64,000 nucleotides of DNA from NCBI GenBank assembly GCA_000499405.2, contig HG738138.1:5392888-5456887 (forward strand). The letters are read 5' to 3'. The position numbers and the translations under genes are program-made. The stretch is from Onchocerca volvulus (taxonomy: Eukaryota; Nematoda; Chromadorea; Rhabditida; Onchocercidae). This document shows, piece after piece, positions 49,141 to 62,475 of this stretch. How positions within the stretch are numbered: the first letter of the stretch is position 1; each line of letters begins with the position of its first letter. A model generated the notes under the pieces. The model was not told the origin of the DNA. It searched no databases and worked only from the letters and a program-made list of their open reading frames with translations.

Positions 49141-50826
49141 TTATCGCTGAGCCTGATTTACATGAATATAATTCATTCGAATTGTTTCCCAGAAAGCTTT
49201 CCCGTATTTCGAATTCATGAAGAAATAAGCAATGCTTAGAACAAAAGAACACCACGATACGCAAAGATACCAATCGAAGCTTGACTTGTGAAAATCTAAA
49301 ACAGTATTTCAGAAAAAAAAAAATCTCGAAAACAAACAGAATTGATAACATCATAATCAGAATTGATAACATCATAATCATGGATATTTTTCATGTAAAT
49401 AACTGTAAGTACATATTTCTTGTGCGCATTTCTCAATAAAATTTGAATATAATTAAAAACCATTGAGAACATACCTATATTTTCAACCAAACCACTTTCG
49501 TTTTCCACACCTGGCATATATTCTAATTCAAGATCCGTCCATTTTTCTATATAATTTCTGAAAGCTTTCAATGAGAAAGGTGCCTCATCCATACGAGAAA
49601 CTACGCTGCCATCGACCCACAATAAAATCGTAGGTGTTCCGATGATCCCATACCGACTATTCAATCTGGAATTGATGATATAAATGCTAAATCAAACTGT
49701 AATCAAACAACTGCTTAATCTTCCATACATATCATAAATTTTGAATTCTCAAAAAAAAAAATTACTTGCTATGATCTCTTGCATCAGTGGCAACAATACG
49801 CAATCGAGGATACATACGCGGCAGTTGATATAGATAGGAAACCATTCGCATGCTAAATGCACAATCTGGCGAATAAAATGCAGTTAACATACAATTCGAA
49901 TGGCCACTATATAATTCACTGTCATTGTTTATTTGTACCAGCAACTGTGATGAATTCATCAAATGTACCATGAGATCTGCTCGACGTGGCGCTTAAATGC
50001 ATGTCAATTAATGAAAACTATTTGTATACTGAACTAATTCTGTCTTATTTAAGTATTGCTTTGTTGAAGTGAATTAGAATAAAAGGAGAGTAACAAAATT
50101 AATAATAAATCAATCATATAACAGCATCAATTTTGTTATTATTTAACACAAAAGACAGATACGATCTACATTTGAAACACAAAGCATAACTAGTTCATGT
50201 AAAATGCTTGCTAACCTGTGGAGCATCTATACCTCTGATTGAGCAATATATCAAACGGCAAATCGATGACACAAAATGGGTGTGTAGCGGGACACTGTTT
50301 ATTGATTAGTACTTGGAAAGCATCTTTCGGATACTCACAATACATATTTGTTGTCATAACTGCAATAAAAAAGGAAAATTGAGCAATTTATCCCATTTTT
50401 TCTAAATCATACAAACAAGCACTGGTCTAAACCAGAAAAACTCAACTAAGTGTAATATCAGAAGAGATTTTATGAATCTCTTATTTTAAATTTCTGCAAC
50501 TCTCCGGATATTTTTGAGTCGTTTATCAATTATTTTATATCGTAACTAAGAATCTCGTAAAGCTACAAATAGTGAGATATCTCCTGAAGAAGAGTTCAAA
50601 CTGAGAATCAATCTGAGTATCTAGCAATTCTCATCTCCTTTTTAATTCTTCTCATTCAATAAATTCACAATCTGATGACAAAAATGAACATAAAATCCGA
50701 CAAACTTGTGTGTGAAGGCCAGCTGCTCTTACTGCTTGTTGCATTTTCTTGTCCTGAAATGTCGCCACCTTCTATGACTTCCGTAAAATACAATAATAAG
50801 TAAGCAATCAGTAGAACGTTAAACAT
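49141..50826 (-). CDS. TXNDC15: Thioredoxin domain-containing protein 15 (TXNDC15)
   Basis: Five exons in phase (50826-50706, 50359-50216, 49991-49766, 49665-49475, 49295-49141) give 278 residues. The signal peptide MFNVLLIAYLLLYFTEV is followed by a Cys-containing lumenal part (CEYPKDAFQVLINKQCPATH) and the thioredoxin-fold domain (NCMLTAFYSPDCAFSMRMV, LRIVATDARDHSK, YGIIGTPTILLWVDG with the cis-Pro). The C-terminal membrane helix (FDWYLCVSWCSFVLSIAYFF) ends near KAFWETIRMN, as in human TXNDC15. Only one cysteine stands at the active site, as in vertebrate orthologues, so redox exchange is unlikely. In mammals the protein resides in the ER membrane and is needed for ciliary transition-zone function (Meckel-Gruber gene). 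Two 21-bp tandem copies lie in its last intron. Confidence 0.92.
49338..49379. repeat. Tandem duplication of a 21-bp unit in a TXNDC15 intron
   Basis: AGAATTGATAACATCATAAT plus C is present twice in a row (49338-49358 and 49359-49379), next to the last acceptor of TXNDC15. Confidence 0.9.
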
Positions 50827-52469
50827 CCCATTCGTAAAGCGATATTCCTTAAAAAAATAAAGAAATCAGTTAGAAGTTAAAAGCAATCAGATAAAAGTTA
50901 AAAGTTAAAAGCAACCAACAACCACCCGAAAACTTCGGATTTTCATCTTCGGAGAAAAGCTTCACTACTATTCCTTCACCGTAATACTCCACTGTCCATA
51001 AAGTACCCGAGATTTCCTTTACCAAAGCCTAACTTCCGTCATTCCCCTTCCTCTTCCCCCCTAAGATGGAGCAAATGGCATGTTCGCAACTCGAAAATGA
51101 GCCTGCTCCTGTCAGTTATGTGGTAATTTGGCTGATTATCAGTAATTGCTAGGTCGGATATATTGGGCTATTTTATTCACTTGCTAGAGTTGCTGATGCT
51201 TCGCGTCTTGGTTTCTCGAAATCAGGATGGGTTATGGTGAAGAATCGGAGAAGTCAAATTTTCCATCACTCTCTTTACATCAGTTTGGAAGAAATTATAT
51301 CTTCATTCCCTTCGTTCTCTTTTCAACAACTTTATGAAAAATCAATTTCATTGCAAGAAAAATTAATTTTTTATCCTTCTCCCTAGGCAAAAAGATTCCC
51401 TTTCATAACATACATTCGCAAATTCTCCAGTCATTATTTGAGAGTGATACAGCGAGTTCAAGAAATTGAGAATATTCATTAGGATGAAAAAATAAGTCTC
51501 AACTATTATTCATCTTCATGGACTGTATTCTGGAAAAATTCAGTATTCTCCTTAACTAGGAAATCAGATCACCTGCTTACCGGTCTTTCTTATTCGGGAT
51601 GGAATAAAAGAGGAAAAATTGATTCACTCGATAGAGTTGGATCGCACTATGAATATAGTGAATATTCTGCATTTTTCAAATTTTAAAGTTTTTAAAAAAA
51701 AAAAAAAAAAACCTGACGCTAATTTATAAGGTTTGTTTGTATGTACCAGCACTAACTTCTTATTTCTTCTTTTGCTTGAGTCTATTTGCCTTACCCAAAA
51801 GCTCTGACTTGAGAACACATCTCGAATTGATGAATTTTGTACTTATATAAAAAATCATCTCCTATGATGGATATAACAGGGGAAAATCTTCGTATGGCCA
51901 ATTCCACCAAGCATGAGAATACATCTAATCCAGATTCCATTTTGTTTTTTTCAGGATTTCTTTCTGAAGGGAAATAAGAAATATAATGATCATGTGAACC
52001 TTCACCAGAAGTGACATTTTCTTTTTATGTTTTATCTATTTTTTCTGTGCAATAGAAAGGAAATTCTTCGTGCTGTGTTAATCTAACTATCTATAATTGT
52101 TTATAGACGGGCATTATTTTGACTCATTCGCCAGATTCATCAGAAAATTTTTGCTATTTGAACTTTTTTCTTTAAATTATTCCTCGCTCTTTTAATACTT
52201 CAATGTTTGTACTGCTTCAGTGTTGATTTTCCATATTCTTGACTCATCTACATTCGATCTTTCCAGCTAATTGCTTTTGATGGACTCTGTTACATATCAT
52301 CAGCATCTCAAGCCTAGCAGGCTTTCTGCAACTCTGAAGTAAATGCGAATTAGTCTGGAATTTCTTGTGATACCGTGCTGAGCTGACAGCCCTTTATTAG
52401 AAAAGCCATAGCAAGCAATGGTAATTAGAATACAGATATCTTATATTGATAATAAATGCTACAAAGAAT
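50827..52469. other. Spacer between TXNDC15 and SSUH2
   Basis: A pyrimidine-rich tract ending CCCCTAAG at 51064 is followed at once by a plus-strand ATG and an open exon-like stretch MEQMACSQLENEPAPVSYV with a GTAATT donor. It resembles a trans-spliced gene start, but I could not find a convincing second exon. On the minus strand 51035-50900 is also open. Neither is called as a gene. Confidence 0.35.
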
Positions 52470-55400
52470 TCATATCAGAGCGCATTTTGATGGGTAATTT
52501 GGTACATAGCAATAATGTTCAAGCCCATATATCCAAAATATCCCTTCTCGCGAACCAAGTTGATAGTGTATTTTCGCCACTGGGATCGCTTCCAAGTAAT
52601 GTCGTTGCTGTTAATTTCACTTTACAATAAGAAATTAATCATATAAAATTTTTTAACTCCGTATATCGAGAATCATCAAGACTAAATCATCGTAATGATA
52701 AATGTATACTGTTTTTCAGTAAAAATATTAAGTATGTATGCCATGGTCTTGATGTCAAGTTTATTTATATGATTAAATTAACAACTCACGTTGAAGACGA
52801 CGATCTTCGAGGAAGTTCAGGAGTTAAGCAATCCACAGTTTGATTTCCCATGCGTACAGTTATTGCATCGCCAAAATCAAATCATGGATTGTTTAACTCC
52901 CGAAATTTTTTGAAGATTAATCATCTGTAGCGTACAGTTGCTGCATTGCCAAAATGAAGTGTTGCAGTAGCTAAGTCTCGATTACGAGCTTATTTACATA
53001 AAATGTAAGCTTTATACAACTTACCTTTATAATGCGACATCTACCGATGCATTTCTGCGAATGTGCTGCACACATCTGTCGGCTTATTTCATTGATTTGC
53101 TGCACGGGATACTTTTTTAGAGGCAAAACCTGAAACATATATCGTACTGCAACTTCATTAAGTTCGAGGTTGCTAGGAAAACTATTAGGGTTTTCCAGCC
53201 ATTTAACATTAACACTTTATATGTTACGAGCATGGCTTTAAATACGAATTGCTGAAAGAGATTTATTAGTCGTCATTTTAACCACTTATTGTTCAAACTT
53301 GCTGGTTAATAAAATAAATAATTAGGAAATATAGTTTCCGCAGAAAACATACATAGGGTTGACATTCACTCATTATCACCTGCCCGCTAACTTTTGATAG
53401 CATTTTCTCGGGTATATCGCAGGGACTATAATAATCACTGTGTTCAGCGGCACTGCAAACAGAATAAATTCTCAGACTTATTCGCGCATCTGATAGAATA
53501 AATCTGTTTACTTAGCCTAACGTTGCAAAATGGTTATACATAGAAAAAGTATCACGAGTCAACTTACAACTGCACTCGTAACTTGATGTAAATTCGTATA
53601 CTGCCGCTTCCACCGCATGCTGAGCACGGTTTCTTTCCATGTCCTTTGCAACGAGAACATTCTCGAATGCCACGACCTTGACAAAAGTGACACAAGTCGT
53701 GTTGGCCGATACCGGGCGGCGGAACTCCAGCTCGGGTCATAAAATGGACTGGTGTACCTACGCCATATGCCAAACCTCCTGATGGAGGCCGTACGACTGC
53801 AGTACCTGAACTTGGATAACCTCGACTCAAGTCCGACTGAAAATACATCAGTCCTTACAACTGGTAATATTGCTACTCTGACAATATATCAGCTGTTTCG
53901 TCCAGTAATTGCAAGAAGAAATCTATGATTTAAAAAAAATAAATAAATAAATTGCAAAAAATCAATGGCAAATTTTGGTATCAAAGTATTAAAAACCAAC
54001 ATGTGGAAAAGCAGCAACCATCGGATGGGTATAAATGGCTGGGTGAGCAACTCCTGCTTTCATACCCGTTCCTCTGCAATCGTGATTAACTTAATAAACA
54101 ACGTATGCAGTTTATCATTAAAAATTTTTAATATATCTAAAAACTATTAGCACTCTAATCCACCGTGAATTAGGCGGAAGATTATTTCGCCTAATAGTTT
54201 AATGATCAGCGTCATGGATTTTCGAAATTCTGATCATATGACGTGTCAATCACATAGCAAGGCTTTACTGAATGACTGGAACTCTTGCTAAATATTACTA
54301 AGCAACTTTCCACCATAAAAGAAAATAAATTTTAGTACCTTTTCCAGAAAGTATCTAAAAATGATTACCATCGATGTTTTTGAACACTGCATCTACGGTC
54401 TGTGTCATTTTAATTTTACCTATATTTCTTGTATTAAATTTTAATGAGATATAAGATAATCACCTACAACAGGTGCATTTGTCAGTACCATAGCCACGAC
54501 AATAAAAACAGTGTGTCAGGCCCTCTGCATTACAAGAATGACAAGCCATCAGCTCGCTTGTGCCTGGCATTTCCAACACTTTTACCTATAATACTTCTGT
54601 TCTATTCAGATTATGAAAACAAAATTTCATTCTAATGAGAGCTAAACCGGAAAAGGATTAAATAATTTGGAATGCTTATCCAAAAGCTGCTGCGCCAGAA
54701 AGGAAATTAACCTGTTCAACGAAATCTTCAGGTGGGTCTATCGCATAGTCCCATGGATTTAAACCTATGTTTGCAGTGCCAGAAGTACTTTGTTGCTGCT
54801 GTAGAAATTGTCCAAGTGTGACACCTTCTACTGCTTTGCTCGTACTTCGCATCTCAGTGAAGCTTTCCATGGCATACTAAAAACACTTTTCTATCTGCGA
54901 AACATTGCCTCCTTTCACAATTGGATGAATGAAAGAAATTTTATCAACAAAGGCGACAACAGGAGAATTTTGACTTGATCTTAATCAAAAGTTATGATAA
55001 AAAGTAATTAAGAAAGCAGAAATAGCGACACAATAATGCAAAATATCATTTCGAATTGATTTTTCCTGAGTAATTAACAATGTTTTCCATCAAATTTTGA
55101 TGAAAAAATAATGTAGTTTGATATGTTAAGCTTATTCCAGTTTTAATATGTTGTGATATATATTTTGGGCCAGCCTTTTTTTTGTATTTAAAGCAATGGT
55201 TAAGGGCATTTGATCATTACTGAAATATGAACCAACATAATCAAAATCTTCGGGATAATGCTAATTTTATCTTTGCTTTAACAGAGTAATAAAATCCGTA
55301 ACTTTAAAAATTTCCTCCCCACTGTCACTGGATTATTTTTAAAATGGCTCACAGAATCAAACTAGGTTAATACATAATTAAACACATGGCATGTGAATAA

Positions 55401-55893
55401 TGTAAGCTTACATGTAAGCAAGCAGTATTATCGATCCGATTAATTGTCATTTTTGTGACAGCACTAGCTTTCCAGTATTTGTGACGTTTTGCCTCATTTC
55501 GCAATGCTGCCCGCACAGCATCTTCTGTTACTTCAGGCAGATCACCAAACTGATGAACTGAAGAGCCTTGTTCTGCAAATGTTTGCTTGATTAGATTCAA
55601 ATCATTAGATGAAGACTTAACTGCTGCGTGAAATTTAGCAGTAAACTCTCTTGTAATTGTGGATTTGGGAAAGAGCGGAATATTTTGTTCAAATTCAATA
55701 GAAAAGAGACGTAGAGAGATCAAATCAAATTTAACCTTATATGAAATCACAATGCAACGACATAAAATTCGATTTCAAATTACTTACCAAAAAGACGTTG
55801 TCTTTCTTTTTCTGCTGTTTCTAACGGAGGCGGTGGTACTATATCGAACTGTTGCTTATTCGTCGTAGTTTGGAAAATGGGACTGTCCGCCAT
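52470..55893 (-). CDS. ssu-2: SSUH2 (SSU-2 homologue)
   Basis: Nine exons: 55893-55788, 55572-55412, 54876-54712, 54585-54464, 54073-54001, 53836-53568, 53452-53353, 53129-53025 and 52607-52470; phases agree, 412 residues. The start MADSPIFQTTTNKQQ and PPPPLETAEKER give a Pro-rich leader. TEDAVRAALRNEAKRHKYW and YAMESFTEMRS match the SSUH2 N-terminal domain. A DnaJ-like zinc-binding centre follows, with CxxC pairs in CHSCNAEGLTHCFYCRGYG, CTCC, CHFCQGRGIRECSRCKGHG and KKPCSACGGSG. The C-terminal domain ends FWIYGLEHYCYVPNYPSKC, equivalent to the human YYIYG..YP..C block. Biochemical function is poorly known. The exon 2 acceptor has an alternative 48 bp upstream (GCAG before CAGTTAAG), also in phase. 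Confidence 0.92.
52803..52955. repeat. Inverted repeat with partial direct repeat in an SSUH2 intron
   Basis: The arm at 52803-52835 (ATCTTC ... GGAGTTAAGCAATCCA) is an imperfect reverse complement of 52885-52917, around a loop of about 50 bp. In addition GCGTACAGTTATTGCATCGC at 52852 recurs as GCGTACAGTTGCTGCATTGC at 52930, each followed by CAAAAT. The arrangement resembles a small degraded foldback or MITE-like element. Confidence 0.75.
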
Positions 55894-56482
55894 TCAATGT
55901 CCTTCACAAAAGCAACTCATCAAATTCTCATTTTCCATCCTTCCTACCGTTTCGGAAACTGATTGTGCCTCATTCATGATGCTTTTCACACCAGCCAACA
56001 CAACTTATTCTTTTTCTCTTTTTTCTGAAATGACAATCATTCATTAAGTTGATACTTCTCATACGCTAATATGCAAATGGAAATATATGTGAACGTGAAA
56101 TTTAACGTAAAAACGACAGTATGCAAAATATATTTCTGCAAATTGGACACTCGCGGAATAGTATCTCGTAAGATCATTGCAAGTAAAGGACATTTCAAGC
56201 AGTTGGTCATATGGTAACAAGGCCAAGGTAATTATTTAAGTGAAGCAAAAATAATTTGAATATTTTGGAGAGGAAAGTCTTCCTTGTTATAACAACATTC
56301 TTCAGATTAATTCCTCCGGGAAGGGAAAATAAGAGTGTAAGGTGCCATATCTAATCATGCAACCTACTGAGAAAATTAATTTAGAGATTTAAGTGAAAGT
56401 TGTGGAAAAGAAAGGCATGATGTAGTACAAATTGTATAGAATACGAAAGAATTTCCTAAAAATTGATCAAGATTAAAGACCG

Positions 56483-56514
<32 letters not shown>

Positions 56515-58021
56515 CGGTTTCTAATCTATATATATAGACCAGAATATTAAATAATGAACGAAAACTAAAACTGATCAGCATCATTCGATGAAATGAAAAC
56601 ATTTTTCGGTGAAATTTAGTTACAATTAGATGAACATATCCATCAATTCAATTTCAAATTTAGATTACGATATTATAATTTTTCATAAACTGCACTAGAC
56701 AATCCCGAATAAAAGAAAATATGGTACTTTATATAAATGTGATTATGAACACCGAAACATTATTTGTAGCAAGCAGTTGATTTTGGCTCCTGTTTGGATT
56801 TTCAAAGCCTATTTTTTTTACGCATACATTTTAAAGACATTGCCCTCAATACTTTTGTGCCGTCTCCACAATTAATTTCTAATGATCTTGCAGATCAATT
56901 ACTATCATTTACTATTGCTATGTGAGGGTACTCGAGAAATTTCAGATCCTTAACTCAAAAATTAAAACTGAACATTACAGAAATATCATTGAGAGTTTAT
57001 TTAATATCATCAAAACTTTCTTCAATTCTATTTTTAAGTGAACCTGAGCAACAAATTATATACAGTTTATAATGCAGTTCAATGCACAAATTATATGCAG
57101 TTCAACAAATTATATGCAAATTATGAGCAGTTTTTCGAAATTTGAACCAGCTAGAAAAACTGAGACTCTATAGCAAGAGAGTTAAAGAAAGAACAAAAGT
57201 TAAAAGTTATTCTATGCTTGGTAATGAGTTTTTATTGAAGAGATATGGAAGGTATCTTATTAAGATATTATCAGTTCTACAAGTACAGCTATGCTTGAAG
57301 GAATTGTTTTTTTTTTTTTTTTTGATGTGTTATCAACGAGGTTTACAAATTTTTCAGCATAAAGATGAAGAAGTAGGATGAATATGAAGCTTGTTTATAA
57401 TGTTATACAATCATCAACAACAACAACTCCGATGAAATCACTCAAAAACTCAAAAAAAAAAAAAAAAAATCTCCAACATCGTAAAATCAAATGACTCAAA
57501 AAATATGTCCCAACATCGTAAAATTGGCAAGTAGGATGAAAGCTATCTTCTGAATTCTTGCGAAGTAATCTACTAATTTGCAGAGAGATTTTATAAAATC
57601 AATCGTTTAATATCATATCATGAATCATGTATTCTTCAGCGTTTGTGTCGGTTTCACATCTTATCAAATTACCCGTTTATAATTTCATTTTTATATATTT
57701 CACTATCGTTGATCTTAATTTGAAGTATAAGCAGTATGCTTTATTAACATTTTAGAAATAGATATGTCACTCGTTTATGATTACATTGGGATAAAATTAC
57801 TATCATATTCAATAAAAAATATATTTCAATTAATTCCATTGATTAAACGAATAATAAAGCTATCATCATATCAACAGCTTATAGAAATTTACAGTGTTTC
57901 TAATTCCCAGTCAATTTTTGTTTTCCTGAATTTTATTTTAGAATGCAAAATGAAATCTCCTACAGGAAGCAATGGAATAATAACAAAGGAGAATAAAAGT
58001 AAATCAAAATTTCCGACTTAA
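55894..58021. other. Spacer between SSUH2 start and the helical-protein gene end
   Basis: The SSUH2 promoter should lie in its left part. Otherwise AT-rich, with a TA hairpin at 56479-56518 and T/A-runs near 57307-57323. The 79- and 85-codon plus-strand frames at 57142 and 57764 have no splice context and are not called. Confidence 0.4.
56479..56518. repeat. (TA)n palindrome with ACCGAT/ATCGGT ends
   Basis: ACCGAT at the left end and ATCGGT at the right end enclose TA repeats, so the 40-bp block can form a near-perfect hairpin. Confidence 0.9.
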
Positions 58022-61000
58022 TTATTTTCGCTCCTTTATCGCTTCAGACCAATTTGCTTTGTTGCCAAGTGCCACTAAGCGTGCTTCAAGATGTTTTCCT
58101 GCAAAAACAACACATAAAATAGATGTATCATTCGTAGGAATTTTCCATTTTCTGAAAAAATCTAATTTTCGCCCAAACACATCAAAACGATAATTAAGTA
58201 TGCCAATCCCATCAATTTAAAACAAGCTATCCACATTCAAATAAATATGCATTTCATACGAAATTGAATAAATTGATGCATAAAATGCAAAGAGAGAGAG
58301 AGAGAGAGAGGTAAATTACTTCCTTCGTCAACCTTGAAAAGCAACTTGTTGAACGGACAAAATAATATGCTCACTCAAATTTCCAAGTTTCTAATTGATC
58401 AGAAAGATCAATATGGGATATTGCACATGGTTCGCAAAACTCATTTCGAAGATAAGAAAGGAGAACAATAGTATCAAACTTTTAGCATAACGAAAAGATC
58501 TTATTCTATTCCTTTCTTCTTTTTTTCTCTTTCTCTATCCTTAACTAAACTGTTTAATTGTCTATTACTACTGCAGGAAGCAATTTTATCAATATTTTAG
58601 TGAAGTAAAGTGCTTAAAGTCAACTGAAGTCAGAATTTGAATGAAAATTCAAGTGTTGCTAGTTGCACATCTCTTTTTAGGCCGTTTTCTTATGGATTAA
58701 GAATTTTCGTTGCACTCATCTTGCAATGAAATAAATGACGTCACTCGAGAGAGATATGTATCTAATGATTTCGAGAGTGACATAAAGTTTCTCATTTCTG
58801 CTAAGCAATAAATTTGAAAGCCAATACGTAGTAATGCCTCAATACAACATGTTTCTCGATGATGCAATCCATTCTATTTATAAAATATTTGCTATTTATA
58901 AAATACTAGCTAATGTAAAATGGATCTTCCTTCTAAAAAAGATTCATGATATCAATGGCTGGATTATTTCAATTGATCGTTTTCATGATTAGACTATTGG
59001 CAACTTTTCTCAATTATTTCATCAAATGAATTTGCTTAATCAAGATAAGTGACAGAATAAAAGTGACAAGTTTTGACAAAATCAAATATTTAAGAAGAGC
59101 AATACAACAGTTATGTGTGTGTGTGTGTGTGTGTGTGTTTTTATAAAACTGTCAATATGGATATCTGAAAAATGTCAACTATTTCGCAGACAATCCATTT
59201 AAACGAGAAGAAAGAAGAAATATGAATCCGGATGATGTTCATAGCTGACAGGCAAAATGCTTTCTAAGTTCGAAAAAAAAAAAAAAAAAAAGAATCGCAC
59301 CACAGAAGAGAATATAAGCGTGCATGTGCAAGTACTTTTGTTGTATTGTTGCAAGGGTACTTTTGATGCAAACAAAATTTAAATGATAACTTGTTGCATT
59401 TCTTAATCGTCTATTGAGCTTAATTGAATTTGGATGATAAATAAAGAAACGTTAGAGTGAAAATCTTTTTAGGAGATTATGATATGCTTTCATTTTCAAC
59501 TTTTTCTCGACATCGACATGAAAATCTCGACTCAACGAATTTCCAATTCAAATATATTTCTTTTATCCTCCAAAAAAAAAAGGCATCAATTTATTCAAAA
59601 CAGCGAAATTTCGAGAAAATAAAGAAAATTATTTCCTTTGCAGAGGAAGGAAATGAACAACATGCTACGAATAAACGTATCGCTTTACTGTAGGTTTTGT
59701 TCAGCAATTTAAACTTTAGAAAGAGAAATCTATTTTGAAATTTTGAAACAATTGAATACTAAGATTGAGAAATTAATTGAATATATCCTTATCAAAAAAT
59801 GGATAGAGATATTAAATAAACAGTAAATAAAGAAATATGAAAATAAAGTTTCAGATTTTTGGTTTTCAATCTTCCGAATATTTGCACATCTGGCATTGCT
59901 TTGAACCGTGCGGAGAGAGTGCATGTGTGCTGCTTAAATTATGTGCAGCCACTGCATGCAAGCTGCTTAAGTATGCCTTCTCGAATGAGTGGTATCGAAT
60001 GAGACAGTTCAATAACTGGATGAAGTTGATCGAATAAAGGACTGGCACCGCCTGTCTCATGCTTATTTTATTAGGCTTGATGGGAAACTGAAACTTTGCC
60101 TCATACATTCCAGAAAATAGCTCTGTCCCAGGCTTAATAAATCCATCTTTTTGCGAGCCTTTCACAAAATAAACAAATGAAATGAATTAGTATCTTTTTG
60201 ATCGAGCTGATGTATCGAAACAAAAAAAAAAAAAAAGTGCTTCTTTTTCAGCTTTTTTCTGAATTTAAAATTTGAATTTTAGAAAATAGACTAATTTCAT
60301 TCGAAAATAATGACTGCAGTATGATTTAGAATGAATGGAAGAGCATAAGTGGGGATCCGTTAACTAGATACACTGAATAATGAAATGGCCACTGATACCA
60401 GTAAATAATAAATTGCACAATTTACCTTCATTGAAAGAGTGGTATTTTGCGAATTGAAGAAGAAGAATGCCATAAATGAAATGATGTGAAAGTTTAGGCA
60501 CTAGGCTACTCAATTTTTGTTTTTGAACTAACTAGCAAAAAAAAAAATGTAATTCTATCTTTCAAAAAAGGATGAAAACTTTTTGGACCTTTTCGAAACA
60601 GGCACTTCCAGAAAGGAAGACGAATAAAAAAAATGTTTAGCTGAAAAATGAAAATTTCGATGGAATTTGAAAAAGATGGCATAATGCTGGTCAGTACATG
60701 TGGCGATGAGATGAGATGGGTCTACAGTCAGACTAAATTGAAAAATTCAAACTTTCGTCGATGAGATCGCCGATAGTGTGTACGTCTTCGCAGCTGTCCA
60801 TCCAATCTTCCTCCTTCCTTTCTTCTTAATTTCGTCTTTCTCTCATTTCTGTCTATCTACTCGCAAACAATTCAAAGCATAATAATTCGGCATAAATGAT
60901 AAAATATCACTATCATTGTCAGTATAGAATCTATCTTCTGTTATCAGACCAAACCCATCGGATTCAATGCAACGCAGCAGGTTCAGGAACGTTTTGATAG

Positions 61001-62286
61001 GAAAGAATCGTTGCATGTTTGTTTCTGTCTTTCGTGGATATCTCCCGGGATATACCAGGATATATGGATTAGGGGACGGGAGAAATAATCAGAAGGGTCA
61101 ATGCTCATACTAATTATTTTTCTGGACAATTAACAAATAGTACGGATTATATGCCGTGTATTATGAAAATTAGTATGCTGTGCGTTAGTGAATATTTCAG
61201 ACTTCATTTTTAAAATGTGCAGATGCATTTCGACTGGCATAAATAACATATTTGCCATTTGTTTGTGTAATTCACTGATAAGTTTCTCTCAAATTTATCA
61301 AACAAAGCAGCAAATGAAATGAAAAGATGTAATTAGTTATAGTTAACAAATTTCAGTTTGCATCTGTGCAAAGCGGTAAAGATTTGCTCGATAATGTTCG
61401 AAATCGCGATCTTCCACAACTTTCATTGTATCGCTTGCCATCCGGATATTTCGTTTGACTTCTTCCTCGTTCCATGCTATTTCCAGTGTTACCAGTCTAC
61501 CTGGACTATTTAATATTTCAGATTTTGGATTTCAGCAAAATGTGTACATAAAATCAAAAATCCCTGCAATTAGAGAATAACTTGACAAAGGAAGTTAGCT
61601 TAAATATCATCGAATAACCGCTTGTAATTTCCTTGCCGAAATTGGAATTCTCGAAACAGCTATATATTTGTTCATTTTGCATTAATTTATTAAATTAATT
61701 ATCAAAATAATTTTCTTATTTGGTTGCTCGCTTATTTAGCACGTTTATTGCTATCATTCATTTGAGAGTGAATAAAGTGAAAGACGCAGCAATAAGAACT
61801 TACTGACCTGATGATTTGATATACTTGGATATGAACGAAGATGGAAGTTCCTTTTTCCGGATTATCATATCTTTAGTTGTGATAAGCTGTGCACCTTGCG
61901 CTAATATCTTCCTCAGAAATTTCAGTATGCGATCATAAAATGAAAGTAAGGCTTCGTTAGCTCGCTCCATACATAGGATGAGCATTTTCTGTAATACCAA
62001 AGAATTGTCAAAATCCTAAAAATTTTTGAAAAATTTGTGGAAATATCTTGAAATTTAAAATTGTGTTCTTGATATGTAATTAGCACAATTATTTTCTCCA
62101 AAATATTTATTGCGTTGATAGAAGAAGGTCAATTTGTCTGACCTTGCCAATGGCATTGTTTGCAATAGTATACAAGGGAAGAACTGATTGTTCACGGATG
62201 AATTGAATATTCTCGATATCTTTAACAATATCCATTTTCTTAATTTGATCGTATTCCTGCAGTAAATATAAGATGGAATCCCGCAT
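58022..62286 (-). CDS. Helical protein of unknown family, operon partner of RP2
   Basis: Proposed exons 62286-62143, 61988-61808, 61500-61348, 60500-60426 and 58098-58022 join in phase and give 209 residues. The ATG lies 7 bp behind TTTTGTCAG, a trans-splice-like acceptor, and 190 bp after the RP2 stop on the same strand. The sequence is almost all helix and charged: RDSILYLLQEYDQIKKMDIV, KMLILCMERANEALLSFYDR, IAWNEEEVKRNIRMASDTMK, RDFEHYRANLYRFAQMQTEI, LLQFAKYHSFNEGKHLEARL, ending SEAIKERK. The length and FxxY..L..FA.MQ pattern resemble BAR or sorting-nexin C-terminal domains, but I cannot name a family. The exon 4 acceptor (GCCTAG) is weak. A competing open stretch on the same strand (about 60815-60733, EEDWMDSCEDVHTIGDLI then stop) could be an alternative end. 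Confidence 0.6.
58291..58311. repeat. (AG)n microsatellite
   Basis: Ten uninterrupted AG units. Confidence 0.95.
59113..59138. repeat. (TG)n microsatellite
   Basis: About thirteen uninterrupted TG units. Confidence 0.95.
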
Positions 62287-62475
62287 TGGTTCACTGACAA
62301 AAGAACATTTACTATAGAAAAATAAAGTGTTCGTTGTGAAATGCAAATGAATCGAGTTGTTGCACTGAAAGCACGAGAAATCTGTCAAAAACTTTTTCTG
62401 AGAATTTGTGAACATCCGAAGACTGGTATTCACTAATTAACGGAAAGTTCCGTCAGGAGTCGGATTCATATTCAT

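Larger units (their letters stand above)
58099..60425. other. Long last intron of the helical-protein gene, with microsatellites
   Basis: A 2.3-kb interval between proposed exons 4 and 5. It holds (AG)n at 58291-58311 and (TG)n at 59113-59138. A minus-strand segment 60157-60060 (FIKPGTELFSGMYEAKFQFP) looks coding and follows a GTGAAAG acceptor, so it may be an alternative exon; I could not fit a donor in phase with the last exon. Confidence 0.4.

Noticed and set aside
60733..60815. Minus-strand stretch EEDWMDSCEDVHTIGDLI to a stop
   Set aside because: No acceptor fits the outgoing phase of the preceding exon; possible alternative end, not annotated.
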